This document shows, piece after piece, positions 32,529 through 41,638 of a DNA stretch of 64,000 nucleotides. Position 1 is the stretch's first letter. Each line of letters opens with the position of its first letter. The translations under genes and the position numbers were made by a program. Source of the DNA: Sphingobium sp. (lineage in GTDB: Bacteria > Pseudomonadota > Alphaproteobacteria > Sphingomonadales > Sphingomonadaceae); contig JAGRES010000019.1 in NCBI GenBank assembly GCA_020446425.1, positions 17,205 through 81,204 of the forward strand, in the 5' to 3' direction. Below the pieces are notes generated by a model. It saw nothing but the letters and a program-made list of their open reading frames with translations. It ran no database searches and was not told where the DNA came from.

Positions 32529-33845
32529 GTGACTGGTCAGGCTTCACCTTCAAAATCATGCGATGTCGCGATTGTCGGCGCGGGGCTGGCGGGTGGGCTG
32601 ATCACGCTGGCGCTGGCCGGGAAACACCCCGAACTTGATGTGCTTCTGATCGACGGGGCAGATCATGCGGGCGGCAATCATGTCTGGAGTTTTTTTGGCA
32701 GCGATGTGAGCACGGCGGGCCGCGCCCTGCTTGCGCCGCTGATCAGTCACCGGTGGGATGCAGGATATGACGTCCGCTTTCCCGCCTATCGCCGTCATGT
32801 CGGCACGTCTTATAACAGTATCGAATCCTGCCAATTCGACGCGTATTTACGTTCGGTACTGGGCGAAAATCTGTGGCTGGGGGATGCCGTCGAGAATATT
32901 GCGCCATCGGAAGTCCGCCTCACCAGCGGCGCGACAATCAGCTGTGGAGCCGTCATTGATGCGCGTGGCTTTGCACCGCAACTTTGCGACGAACCGAGTG
33001 GAACCAAATCCGCCTTTCCGAATTATGACCAGTGCGACCCGGCAGCATATTCTCCGGCTGGGGGATATATTGCCCATAGCCCGGCATCCGATGGTGCCGG
33101 GCTTTTTTTGAACAAGGCATCCGGCCGGATACAATGCGGCTGGCAGAAATTTGTAGGTAATGTGCTGCAACTGGCCGCACCGCATGGTCTTAATTGCCCC
33201 ATCGTCATGGACGCCACCGTCGACCAGAGCGATGGCTATCGCTTCGTGTATGTCCTGCCGCTGGATACACGCCGGATTTTCATTGAGGACACCTATTACA
33301 CCGATGGGCCGGAACTGGAGCTGCCAGCGATCCGCGACCGCATAACCGCCTATGCGACGGAGCAGGGCTGGTCGATCGACCGCGTTGTGCACGAGGAAAC
33401 CGGTGTCCTGCCCGTGGTGAAGCAGGGCGCTTTCGAAACCGTCTGGCCCCAACAGGATGCACTGGTTCGCGCGGGCGTGCGCGCAGGGTTATTCCATCCC
33501 ACCACCGGCTATTCCCTGCCCATGGCGACCGAATATGCCCTGACGCTGGCCGATCATATTGACCAGGATTATCAGGCGTTGCAGGCATGGGCGCGCGGAT
33601 GGGCCGAGCGCCACTGGCGCGGTGCGCGCTATTACCGGCTGCTCTCCACCATGTTGTTTGACGCAGCACCACCAAATGCGCGATATCGCATCTTCGAGCG
33701 CTTCTACCGCCTGCCTTCACCCCTGATTTCACGCTTTTATTCCGGGCAATCGACTGTCTTCGACAAAATCCGCATCTTGTGCGGAAAGCCTCCCGTGCGC
33801 ATAAGGAGGGCGATGCAGGCAATAATGAGACGAACGCGCGCATGA
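32529..33845 (+). CDS. crtY: lycopene beta-cyclase
   Basis: A 438-residue flavoprotein that cyclises lycopene to beta-carotene. The dinucleotide motif DVAIVGAGLAGGLITLALA is near the N-terminus, followed by the CrtY stretches HAGGNHVWSFF, CGAVIDARGF and the cyclase motif FIEDTYYTDGPEL. VRAGVRAGLFHPTTGYSLP near residue 320 is also typical. The start is GTG 32529, since no in-frame ATG precedes the Rossmann fold. It is somewhat longer than usual (about 390), with an extended C-terminus. Its stop overlaps the crtI start (ATGA). It is the first gene of crtY-crtI-LOG-crtB. Confidence 0.95.
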   Translation: MTGQASPSKSCDVAIVGAGLAGGLITLALAGKHPELDVLLIDGADHAGGNHVWSFFGSDVSTAGRALLAPLISHRWDAGYDVRFPAYRRHVGTSYNSIESCQFDAYLRSVLGENLWLGDAVENIAPSEVRLTSGATISCGAVIDARGFAPQLCDEPSGTKSAFPNYDQCDPAAYSPAGGYIAHSPASDGAGLFLNKASGRIQCGWQKFVGNVLQLAAPHGLNCPIVMDATVDQSDGYRFVYVLPLDTRRIFIEDTYYTDGPELELPAIRDRITAYATEQGWSIDRVVHEETGVLPVVKQGAFETVWPQQDALVRAGVRAGLFHPTTGYSLPMATEYALTLADHIDQDYQALQAWARGWAERHWRGARYYRLLSTMLFDAAPPNARYRIFERFYRLPSPLISRFYSGQSTVFDKIRILCGKPPVRIRRAMQAIMRRTRA

Positions 33846-35362
33846 CGCAAACACCGGCATCCGGGTCGCCATCGGGTTCGCAGGGCAGGAAGGCAATCGT
33901 CATCGGGGCGGGCTTCGGCGGGCTGGCGCTCGCCATAAGGCTGCAGTCGGCGGGCATATCGACTACTGTGCTGGAGGCGCGCGACAAGCCGGGCGGCCGG
34001 GCCTATTATTGGCAGAAGGATGGTTTCACCTTCGATGCCGGGCCGACCGTCATCACCGATCCCAATTGCCTCTCCGAGCTATGGCGGCTTACCGGCCACG
34101 ACATGGCGCAAGATGTCACGCTGGAACCCGTTTCGCCCTTCTACCGGCTGAACTGGAGCGACGGCACCAATTTCGATTACAGCAACGACGAAGCCAGCCT
34201 GAGGCAGGAAATCGCCAAGCTCGATGCGGGCGATCTGGCGGGGTATGAGCGCTTTCTCGACTATAGCGCCGCTGTCTATCGCGAAGGCTATGAAAAGCTC
34301 GGCCATGTCGCCTTTCTCGACTTCGCTTCCATGATAAAGGCCGCTCCTGCCCTCGCTCAGCATCAGGCATGGCGTTCGGTCCATTCGATGGTGTCGAGCT
34401 ATGTGAAGAATGAGAAGCTGCTGCAGGCGCTCAGCTTTCACACATTGCTGGTCGGCGGCAACCCGATGACAACCAGCGCCATCTACGCGCTGATCCACAA
34501 GCTGGAAAAGGATGGCGGCGTGTGGTTCGCGCGCGGTGGCACCAACCGGCTGGTCGCGGCCATGGTGGCACAGTTCGAGCGCATCGGCGGTACTTTGCGA
34601 CTAGGCGATCCCGTGGAAAAGATAGAAACCATCGGCGACAAGGCCACGGCTGTTATCACCAAAAGCGGATGGCGTGGCGAAGCCGATGCGGTCGCGAGCA
34701 ATGCCGACCTGATGCATAGTTATCGCGACCTGCTGGGTGCGCATCCCCGTGGCATACGGCAGGCGGACAAGCTGAGCCGCAAGCGCTGGTCGCCCAGCCT
34801 GTTCGTACTGCATTTCGGTATCAAGGGAACCTGGCCGGGGATACCGCACCATATGATCCTGTTCGGCCCGCGTTATGAGGGTCTGCTTACCGATATATAC
34901 CAGCACGGCCTGCTCTCCGCGGATTTCTCGCTCTATCTCCACCACCCGACCGTCACCGACCCCTCGATGGCCCCGGAAGGCTGCTCGACTTTCTATGCGC
35001 TGGCTCCGGTGCCGCACATGGGCAAGCTGCCGATCGACTGGGAGGCGGAAGGGCCACGCTATGCCGAGCGTATATTGGACGAGATCGAGCGCCGCCTGAT
35101 CCCCGACATACGTTCACGTATCGTCACGCAATTCCATTATGCGCCCCCCGATTTCGCGAGCGATCTTGCCGCTCATATGGGCAGCGCGTTCAGTCTGGAG
35201 CCGCTTCTCACGCAGAGCGCATGGTTCCGCGCGCACAATCGCGACGATGTGATCCCCAATCTTTATCTGGTCGGCGCGGGCACCCACCCCGGTGCGGGCA
35301 TTCCCGGCGTGGTGGGCAGCGCCAAGGCGACGGCACGGCTGATGATGGAGGACCTTGGATGA
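33842..35362 (+). CDS. crtI: phytoene desaturase
   Basis: A 506-residue FAD enzyme that desaturates phytoene to lycopene. The N-terminal dinucleotide fold has IVIGAGFGGLALAIRLQSAG, then EARDKPGGRAYYWQKDGFTFDAGPTVI (read as two adjoining family motifs). The bacterial-type phytoene dehydrogenase signature at the C-terminus is NLYLVGAGTHPGAGIPGVVG. The length is standard for CrtI. The ATG overlaps the crtY stop, and its own stop overlaps the start of the LOG gene, so the operon is tightly coupled. The number of desaturation steps cannot be told from sequence. Confidence 0.97.
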   Translation: MTQTPASGSPSGSQGRKAIVIGAGFGGLALAIRLQSAGISTTVLEARDKPGGRAYYWQKDGFTFDAGPTVITDPNCLSELWRLTGHDMAQDVTLEPVSPFYRLNWSDGTNFDYSNDEASLRQEIAKLDAGDLAGYERFLDYSAAVYREGYEKLGHVAFLDFASMIKAAPALAQHQAWRSVHSMVSSYVKNEKLLQALSFHTLLVGGNPMTTSAIYALIHKLEKDGGVWFARGGTNRLVAAMVAQFERIGGTLRLGDPVEKIETIGDKATAVITKSGWRGEADAVASNADLMHSYRDLLGAHPRGIRQADKLSRKRWSPSLFVLHFGIKGTWPGIPHHMILFGPRYEGLLTDIYQHGLLSADFSLYLHHPTVTDPSMAPEGCSTFYALAPVPHMGKLPIDWEAEGPRYAERILDEIERRLIPDIRSRIVTQFHYAPPDFASDLAAHMGSAFSLEPLLTQSAWFRAHNRDDVIPNLYLVGAGTHPGAGIPGVVGSAKATARLMMEDLG

Positions 35363-35949
35363 GAAAGCTGGGCAGTCTGGCGGTATATTGCGGTTCGGCC
35401 ATACCGCTGGAAGCCGATTTCATGGAATGCGCGCGCGAGGTTGGCACAGAGTTGGCGCGCTGGGGCATAGACATTGTTTATGGCGGCGGGCGGCTGGGCC
35501 TGATGGGTGCGGTTGCCGATGCGGCGCTGGCTGCTGGCGGCAAGGTTATCGGCGTCATTCCCGAGGCGCTGGTCCAGGCTGAAGCCGCGCACCAGGAGCT
35601 GACCGAGCTGCATATCGTGCCGGACATGCACAGCCGCAAAGCCCTGTTCACCTCGCTGGCCGACGGGTTCCTCACCCTGCCCGGCGGTGTGGGCACGATG
35701 GACGAGCTGTGGGAAGCGGTAAGCTGGGCGCAGCTCGGCTATCATGACAAGCCCGTCGGGCTGCTCAACGTAAACGGCTTTTACGACCCGCTGATCCAGT
35801 TCAACCAGAATATGATATCGACCGGTTTCATCCGCCGCGCCCATGCGAGCATCCTCATCGCACGGGACAATCTAGCCATGCTCGTCGATGCGATGGAGAA
35901 ATATGAGCGGCACGAGACGCTTGTGTCGATGATGACCAGGAAAGACTGA
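35359..35949 (+). CDS. LOG family nucleotide phosphoribohydrolase (TIGR00730 type)
   Basis: A 196-residue Rossmann-fold protein of the LOG (Lonely Guy) family. The signature PGGVGTMDE is at 108-116, with the partner motif MHSRK at 90-94 carrying the catalytic Arg. It would hydrolyse purine nucleoside 5'-monophosphates such as AMP or cytokinin nucleotides to base and ribose 5-phosphate. The start overlaps the crtI stop (ATGA) and its stop overlaps the crtB start (TGATG), so it is translated as part of the carotenoid operon. No carotenoid reaction needs this activity, so the link is unexplained. The annotation is by family; substrate is open. Confidence 0.92.
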   Translation: MRKLGSLAVYCGSAIPLEADFMECAREVGTELARWGIDIVYGGGRLGLMGAVADAALAAGGKVIGVIPEALVQAEAAHQELTELHIVPDMHSRKALFTSLADGFLTLPGGVGTMDELWEAVSWAQLGYHDKPVGLLNVNGFYDPLIQFNQNMISTGFIRRAHASILIARDNLAMLVDAMEKYERHETLVSMMTRKD

Positions 35950-36884
35950 TGCACCGCGACGCGCTGGTCCTCCATGCGCGCGACAGTATCGCCAGGGGCA
36001 GCAAGAGCTTTGCTATGGCGTCCCGCCTGTTCGACCATGAAACGCGGGAGCGGGCATGGCTGCTCTATGCTTGGTGCCGCAAATGTGACGACATGGCTGA
36101 CGGACAGGATCATGGCGGCGTTCTGTCGCCTGTCGCCGATCCGCAAGCGTGCCTGAATGACATACGGGCAAAAACGCAATCGGCGCTTGATGGGATCGAG
36201 ACCGGCGATCCCGCTTTCGATGGGCTGGGCGTGGTCGCGGCGGAAACCGGCATACCCCATCCTTTTGCCCACGACCTGATCGAGGGCTTCGCGCTGGACG
36301 CTGCCGGATGGCGGCCTCAGACAACGGATGACCTGCTGCGCTATTGCTATCATGTGGCGGGGGCCGTCGGCCTGATGATGGCCGTAGTGATGGGCGTATC
36401 GCCCGACGATGAGGCGACGCTGGACCGCGCATGTGACCTGGGCCTCGCCTTCCAGCTAGCCAATATCGCCCGGGACATCCGCGAAGATGGAGAAGCCGGA
36501 CGATGCTATATTCCAGCCGAATGGTTGGCCGAGGCTGGCATGAACAGGGAAACGATGCTCACCCCCGAAAACCGGAACCGGCTGGCCGCAATCGGCTCCC
36601 GGCTGGCCACCCTGGCTGAAGACTATGAGTGCAGCGCGCGCATCGGTGCAACCGCGCTGCCTCTTCGCTCCGCCTGGGCAGTATTGGCCGCTGCCGGCAT
36701 ATATGGAGACATCGCCCGGCAGGTCAGGCGGCGCGGCGAAGCGGCTTGGGACCGGCGTATAATCATCGGGAAAGCGGCCAAGCTCGGCTGGGTTGCAAAA
36801 GCCCTGTTTCAAAGCCTCGGCAGAACGCAAACCGCGCCCCGCAGCCTCCCCCGTTCAGCGGAATTGTGGCAGAGACCGCGCTAA
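35949..36884 (+). CDS. crtB: phytoene synthase
   Basis: A 311-residue squalene/phytoene synthase that condenses two geranylgeranyl diphosphates to phytoene. The first Asp-rich motif is DDMAD at 47-51 (YAWCRKCDDMAD), and the second is in LANIARDIREDGEAGRCYIP. Both Mg2+-diphosphate sites are therefore present. It is the last gene of the carotenoid operon and ends 23 bp from a convergent small gene. crtE (GGPP synthase), crtZ and crtW are not in the window, so end products beyond beta-carotene cannot be inferred here. Confidence 0.96.
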   Translation: MHRDALVLHARDSIARGSKSFAMASRLFDHETRERAWLLYAWCRKCDDMADGQDHGGVLSPVADPQACLNDIRAKTQSALDGIETGDPAFDGLGVVAAETGIPHPFAHDLIEGFALDAAGWRPQTTDDLLRYCYHVAGAVGLMMAVVMGVSPDDEATLDRACDLGLAFQLANIARDIREDGEAGRCYIPAEWLAEAGMNRETMLTPENRNRLAAIGSRLATLAEDYECSARIGATALPLRSAWAVLAAAGIYGDIARQVRRRGEAAWDRRIIIGKAAKLGWVAKALFQSLGRTQTAPRSLPRSAELWQRPR

Positions 36885-36907
36885 ATTCGGCTCTCCGCCA
36901 ACGCCCG

Positions 36908-37270
36908 CTACTGAAAACTCTTTTTCCCCCACATTAGAAAATCGGCAAATACTTGCTGAACTTCATCGAGCGAAGCGCGATAGCCTTCCTTGTCTTCGTC
37001 GATCAGAACCGCAGGCCATGATCCTTGATGATAGGCCAGACTGCTGCGCAATTGTGTCAGCCTCGTGCTGAAATCCCGCATCAGTTCGGCATTTGGCATA
37101 TCTTCCAGTGCTTCTTTGACGATTATCTCCAATTGTTGCAGCCCCTCCTGCAACACGCGACGCGCTGTTACCAAATCCTGTTTGCGACGCGGATCATCGC
37201 GTTCGCTTATGTCTACAAATTGCTGATAGATTTGCCCCAAAAGACCGAATTGTTGTGCAATGGCCTGCAC
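36908..37270 (-). CDS. hypothetical small helical protein
   Basis: A 120-residue protein that I do not recognise. It is acidic and likely all-helical (IAQQFGLLGQIYQQFVDI, RRVLQEGLQQLEIIVKEAL), with a FADFLMWGKKSF tail and no signal peptide or membrane segment. It could be a small coiled-coil or regulator. The start is GTG 37270, preceded by GAGGGGCAG; no ATG is available. It is convergent with crtB and divergent from typA. Base composition is a little more AT-rich than its neighbours. The coding call rests on length, the ribosome binding site and plausible composition. Confidence 0.55.
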   Translation of the reverse strand: MQAIAQQFGLLGQIYQQFVDISERDDPRRKQDLVTARRVLQEGLQQLEIIVKEALEDMPNAELMRDFSTRLTQLRSSLAYHQGSWPAVLIDEDKEGYRASLDEVQQVFADFLMWGKKSFQ

Positions 37271-37525
37271 CTGCCCCTCCGCATATCGTTGCTTCCCTTC
37301 CCCTTGCCGAATGCGAGAACATAGAATAAATACTTAAAAGTAAAGCTTTTTTTCGTCCAAATCGACGGCATCCCAAAAAAGCACTGTCCGTTTTTGAGCC
37401 ATTTGCGGCTAATCCAAGCAGTGGCCTTCATATTGCAAATGACACGCCGGTTTCGATTGCGCTGCACTGCAAAATGAGATAAGGGCCGCCGCCAACACAA
37501 CCCTTCCAAAAACGAGCAATAAGTT
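37271..37525. other. 255-bp divergent gap upstream of typA
   Basis: This gap holds the upstream regions of typA and of the small unknown gene. It is AT-rich near 37320-37350, with an AAAGCTTTTTTT stretch. I see no gene, no strong -10/-35 pair and no hairpin that I would call with confidence. Confidence 0.4.
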
Positions 37526-39346
37526 ATGAGCCTCCGTAATGTGGCCATCATCGCGCACGTCGATCATGGCAAAACCACTCTGGTTGACCAGCTTTTCCGG
37601 CAGTCCGGCACGTTCCGCGACAACCAGCGCGTGGAAGAACGCGCGATGGATTCCAACGATCTGGAAAAAGAGCGCGGCATCACGATTCTGGCGAAGTGCA
37701 CCAGCGTCGAGTGGAACGGCACGCGCATCAACATTGTCGACACGCCCGGTCACGCCGATTTCGGCGGCGAGGTGGAGCGTATCCTCTCGATGGTCGATGG
37801 CGTCATCCTGCTGGTCGACAGCAGCGAAGGCGCAATGCCGCAGACAAAATTCGTCACCGGCAAGGCACTGGCGCTGGGCCTGAAGCCCATCGTCGTCGTC
37901 AACAAGATCGACCGGCCCGATGGCCGCGCCAGCGAAGTGCTGGACGAAGTGTTCGACCTGTTCGTTTCGCTCGAAGCCAATGACGAGCAGCTCGACTTTC
38001 CCGTGCTCTATGCTTCGGGACGCAACGGCTATGCCAGCGACGATATCGACGCGCGCTCGGGCGATCTGACCCCACTGTTCGAGAAGATCGTCGAGCATGT
38101 GCCGCCACCGCATGAGGTGGAAGAGAACGCACCCTTTACCTTCCTCGCAACGCTGCTCGACCGCGACAATTTCCTGGGCCGTATCCTGACCGGCCGCGTG
38201 CAGACCGGCGTGCTCAAGCTCAACCAGCCGATCCATGCGCTCGATGCCAGCGGCAAGGTGATCGAACAGGGTCGCGCCACAAAGATCATGGCGTTCCGCG
38301 GACTGGAGCGCGTGCCGGTCAATGAGGCGCATGCCGGTGATATTATCAGTCTTGCGGGCCTCACCACCGCGACGGTTGCCAATACTATCGCCGACCTTTC
38401 GGTCACGACGCCGATCGAGGCGCAACCGATCGACCCGCCGACGCTTTCCATGCGTTTCGCCGTCAATGACTCGCCAATGGCAGGCCGTGAAGGCGACAAG
38501 GTAACCAGCCGCATGATCCGCGACCGCCTGTTCCGTGAGGCCGAGAGCAATGTCGCCATCCGCATCACCGAAGCCGCCGACAAGGACAGCTTTGAGGTGG
38601 CCGGGCGCGGCGAACTGCAACTCGGCGTGCTGATCGAGACGATGCGCCGTGAAGGTTTTGAGCTCGGCATTTCCCGCCCGCGCGTACTGTTCCGCGATGA
38701 AGGCAATGGCCGCGAGGAGCCCTATGAAACCGTCGTCATTGATGTGGATGATGAGTTTTCCGGCACTGTCGTCGAGAAAATGGCGACCCGCAAAGGCGAG
38801 ATGACCGACATGCGCCCCTCGGGCGGCGGCAAGACCCGCATCACCTTCAGCGCGCCGTCGCGCGGCCTGATCGGCTATCACGGTGAATTCCTGTCCGACA
38901 CGCGTGGCACCGGCATCATGAACCGGTTGTTCGAGAAATATGGCCCCTATAAGGGCGTCATCGAAGGCCGTCCCAATGGTGTGCTGATCTCCAATGGTAC
39001 GGGCGAAGCGGTCGGCTATGCGCTCAACGCGCTGGAAGAGCGCGGTGTACTGTTCGTCAGCCCCCAGGAAAAAATTTATGAGGGCATGATCATCGGCGAG
39101 AACGCCAAGTCGGACGACCTTGAGGTCAACCCGATGAAGAGCAAGCAGCTCACCAACTTCCGTTCGACCGGCAAGGATGACGCCATCCGCCTCACGCCGC
39201 CGCGCAAGATGACGCTGGAACAGGCCATCGCCTATATCGACGACGATGAGATGGTGGAGGTGACGCCCATGACCATCCGCCTGCGCAAACGCTATCTCGA
39301 TCCGCATGAGCGCAAGAAGGCGAAGCGCGTGAGCGAGGCGGCGTAA
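37526..39346 (+). CDS. typA: ribosome-associated GTPase TypA/BipA
   Basis: A 606-residue translational GTPase involved in ribosome assembly and stress adaptation. The P-loop is [11 protein letters not shown] (10-20). RGITILAK (about 52) is switch [15 protein letters not shown] switch II and [13 protein letters not shown] the G4 motif. EF-G-like domains III and V follow ([20 protein letters not shown]), with the BipA C-terminal domain ([15 protein letters not shown], the KKAKR tail). Length and motifs are standard. The ATG at 37526 begins the conserved [16 protein letters not shown] weak hairpin with a TTATT tail follows the stop. Confidence 0.97.
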   Translation: MSLRNVAIIAHVDHGKTTLVDQLFRQSGTFRDNQRVEERAMDSNDLEKERGITILAKCTSVEWNGTRINIVDTPGHADFGGEVERILSMVDGVILLVDSSEGAMPQTKFVTGKALALGLKPIVVVNKIDRPDGRASEVLDEVFDLFVSLEANDEQLDFPVLYASGRNGYASDDIDARSGDLTPLFEKIVEHVPPPHEVEENAPFTFLATLLDRDNFLGRILTGRVQTGVLKLNQPIHALDASGKVIEQGRATKIMAFRGLERVPVNEAHAGDIISLAGLTTATVANTIADLSVTTPIEAQPIDPPTLSMRFAVNDSPMAGREGDKVTSRMIRDRLFREAESNVAIRITEAADKDSFEVAGRGELQLGVLIETMRREGFELGISRPRVLFRDEGNGREEPYETVVIDVDDEFSGTVVEKMATRKGEMTDMRPSGGGKTRITFSAPSRGLIGYHGEFLSDTRGTGIMNRLFEKYGPYKGVIEGRPNGVLISNGTGEAVGYALNALEERGVLFVSPQEKIYEGMIIGENAKSDDLEVNPMKSKQLTNFRSTGKDDAIRLTPPRKMTLEQAIAYIDDDEMVEVTPMTIRLRKRYLDPHERKKAKRVSEAA

Positions 39347-39370
39347 GCCTTCCTCAAACCACCCAATCAG

Positions 39371-39405
39371 AGGGGCGGGACACCGGAAGGGTCGCGCCCC
39401 TTATT
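39371..39405. terminator. putative terminator between typA and the convergent permease gene
   Basis: AGGGGCG (39371-39377) pairs with CGCCCCT (39395-39401) across a 17-nt loop, and TTATT follows. The stem is 7 bp and the T tract short, so this is a modest candidate. Its place between two convergent genes supports it. Confidence 0.45.
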
Positions 39406-39416
39406 GATTCATATAT

Positions 39417-40196
39417 TCAGAAGAACGCGTCCCATACCAGCTTGATGCCCACGGCCACCAGCATGACATTGACGAATGTATAGAAAAGATCGCCTTTTAT
39501 CCGCTTGACCAGCCAGATGCCGCAGAAAGTGAAGGCCGTCGTCAAGGGGAGAAACAACAGGGCGAATATCAGCGATTCTCGCGTGAACGCGCTCAGGGAA
39601 ATGAAGGCGGGAACCTTGACCCAATTCACCAGCGCAAAAAGGACAGCTGACGTTCCCACAAACTCGACATGAGGGAGGCGTTTCGGCACCACCCACATCT
39701 GAAATGGCGGCGCGCCTGCATGCGCAATCTGGCTTGTGAAACCAGATAGAAAACCAAATAGGGTGCCCGGCCATTCATGAGGGGAAAGTGGCTTGTCCGG
39801 CAATTTATGATAGCTGAGCCACAGTCGCCACAGGCCGAATATTATCGAGATCAGCCCCAACAGCGCCACGATCACCGCCGTAGGCATCAGATAGGCAAAT
39901 CCGGCTGCTGCGGCGACCCCAATTATCGCACCCGGCATCATCCACATTATGATTGTCTTGTTCCAACTGTGCCGGAACGCCCATACGCTCAGCGCATCCT
40001 GTACGATAAGCAGCGGCATCAGGATCGCGCCAGCCTCCACCGGCGGAAATACCATCGCCATCAGCGGCATGGCGATCATGCCCACACCCGCAAGCCCGCC
40101 CTTGGCGAGGCCGATGGAGAGGAGGCTGCAAAATATCAGGATCAGCGAAACAGGATCATGAGGCATTGCAGAGGCCATATTCCATATGCGGCTCAT
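39417..40196 (-). CDS. TauE/SafE family membrane permease
   Basis: A 259-residue polytopic protein with about seven to eight hydrophobic segments. The TauE/SafE family (sulfite/organosulfonate exporter-like) is suggested by the N-terminal FCSLLSIGLAKGGLAGVGM and the mirrored FGFLSGFTSQIAHAGAPPF repeat, the two half-motifs of this family. The transported ion is unknown; relatives move sulfite, sulfoacetate or taurine-derived anions. Starts at 40196, 40178 or 40166 are all possible. It is convergent with typA. The polymerase gene upstream ends 26 bp away, so the two could share an SOS-controlled transcript. Confidence 0.85.
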   Translation of the reverse strand: MSRIWNMASAMPHDPVSLILIFCSLLSIGLAKGGLAGVGMIAMPLMAMVFPPVEAGAILMPLLIVQDALSVWAFRHSWNKTIIMWMMPGAIIGVAAAAGFAYLMPTAVIVALLGLISIIFGLWRLWLSYHKLPDKPLSPHEWPGTLFGFLSGFTSQIAHAGAPPFQMWVVPKRLPHVEFVGTSAVLFALVNWVKVPAFISLSAFTRESLIFALLFLPLTTAFTFCGIWLVKRIKGDLFYTFVNVMLVAVGIKLVWDAFF

Positions 40197-40222
40197 GCGA
40201 AAGAAGCCGATATTATATTCCT

Positions 40223-41536
40223 CTATTCCAGAAATTCCTCCCGGTCGGGGATGCGTGTGAAGGCGATCTTGCTGCCGGAAAAGCCCGCACCCGCCGAAGG
40301 CAGCATGCCGATCAGCACGGTATCACGCCCGAAGCGGTGATTGAGCCGGTCCAGCGCGCGTGACAGGGCCATGGGCCGCGCCACCGGCACAGAGATATCG
40401 GCCTGCGCGGGTTCGCCCTCTTCTGCTTCCGGCACGACAAGCGCGTCGAACAGGTCGGGCTGGCGATCATCCGCCAGTTCCAGCCCCAACAGCACGACCG
40501 AAACCTTCTTGACCGGCACATCCGGCTCCTGCGGAACGACGCGGTTCCAGATATGCAGCATCAGCGACAGGAAAGTCAGGCTGTCCTGCGCCGGGCGGCA
40601 GCGCATCTCGCCGCGCACACGGCGGCCATCCTCCAGCCGCGCGGAAAAGCCAAAAAAGGTGGCAGTATAACCCATGCGGCGCAGACGGGCGGCGGCTTTC
40701 AGAGTCAGGCGGCGCGCAACATTGATCGCTTCATGCGGGGGGCGCAGCGCGGGGCCGAGCACATGGCTGTGGCCGATACTGCGCCGCTGCGTCTCCGGCT
40801 CAGGCAAGTCATAACCACGCAGCAGATACCACATGCGCTCGCCCCAGATATTGCCCCACACATGACGCATGCGCCGCCGGTCCAGCACCATGATGTCGGC
40901 GACGCTCATGACCCCCTGATGCCGCAGCCGCCGCTCCATATTGCGACCGATACCGGGCAGGTCGATGGGTTTCAGGTCCATAATCAGCCGCCGTTCCACC
41001 TCTCCGGGCATCAGGACGGTCAGGCCATCGGGCTTTTGCAGATCGGTCGCGACCTTGGCGAGATATTTGTTGGAGGCGATTCCGATGGAACAGCGCACCC
41101 ATGGCCCCAGGCTGGCGCTCAACCCCGCCTTGATCGCCATGCCAATATGCCGCGCGACGTCAGGCTGAGCCTCATTGCGGAGCAGCCGGGATGCCATCTC
41201 GTCGATCGAGCATATCTCCGTAACCGGGATATGGCGGTTAATCTCCTCGATGGCGCGATGGTGATAGTCGACATAGAGCTCATGCCGGGCCAGCACGCAG
41301 ATCAGATCACGGCACAGGCGCTTGGCTTCCCAGATCGGTGTGCCAGTGCGGATGCCGAATGCCTTAGCCTCATAGCTGGCGGCGATGGCACAGGTGCTAT
41401 CCGTTTCCACCGGCACCACCGCCACCGGCTTGCCGCGCAAGCGTGACTGTTCCTGTTGTTCGACGCTCGCAAAATAGCTGTTGAAGTCGACATAGAGCCA
41501 TTTGAGCGGCGAAGGCGGATAGGTGACAGGCATCAT
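40223..41536 (-). CDS. SOS-controlled Y-family DNA polymerase (DinB/UmuC-like)
   Basis: A 437-residue translesion polymerase distinct from DinB. The catalytic acidic residues are kept: Asp17 in YVDFNSYFASVEQ and Asp112-Glu113 in CSIDEMA, unlike ImuB, which has lost them. The DNA-binding HhH region is LPGIGRNMERRLRHQGV. Near residue 365 QPDLF matches the beta-clamp binding motif. ATG 41536 (or 41533) is preferred to GTG 41554. A perfect LexA box lies 38-52 bp upstream. No umuD, imuA or dnaE2 gene is adjacent. It could be a second DinB-type or UmuC-type polymerase; the exact subfamily needs phylogeny. Confidence 0.9.
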   Translation of the reverse strand: MMPVTYPPSPLKWLYVDFNSYFASVEQQEQSRLRGKPVAVVPVETDSTCAIAASYEAKAFGIRTGTPIWEAKRLCRDLICVLARHELYVDYHHRAIEEINRHIPVTEICSIDEMASRLLRNEAQPDVARHIGMAIKAGLSASLGPWVRCSIGIASNKYLAKVATDLQKPDGLTVLMPGEVERRLIMDLKPIDLPGIGRNMERRLRHQGVMSVADIMVLDRRRMRHVWGNIWGERMWYLLRGYDLPEPETQRRSIGHSHVLGPALRPPHEAINVARRLTLKAAARLRRMGYTATFFGFSARLEDGRRVRGEMRCRPAQDSLTFLSLMLHIWNRVVPQEPDVPVKKVSVVLLGLELADDRQPDLFDALVVPEAEEGEPAQADISVPVARPMALSRALDRLNHRFGRDTVLIGMLPSAGAGFSGSKIAFTRIPDREEFLE

Positions 41537-41573
41537 GGGCGAACTCGGTTGCACGATTCGTCCGCCATTATAT

Positions 41574-41588
41574 GTTCTTCTTTTGTTC
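41574..41588 (-). promoter_or_regulatory. LexA (SOS) box upstream of the Y-family polymerase gene
   Basis: GTTCTTCTTTTGTTC is a perfect GTTC-N7-GTTC, differing at one spacer base from the box before dinB. It lies between this gene and the convergent-side carbonic anhydrase terminus and upstream of the polymerase start. It supports LexA control of both Y-family polymerases in the window. Confidence 0.8.
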
Positions 41589-41638
41589 TTATAAAGAAGG
41601 AGCGCCGCCAGTCAGGTTTCCGGCGGCACTCCCGTGGC

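Noticed and set aside
37409-39307. A 632-codon open frame antisense to typA
   Set aside because: It is the complementary-frame shadow of a highly conserved GC-rich gene; its His/Arg/Asp-rich product has no domain.
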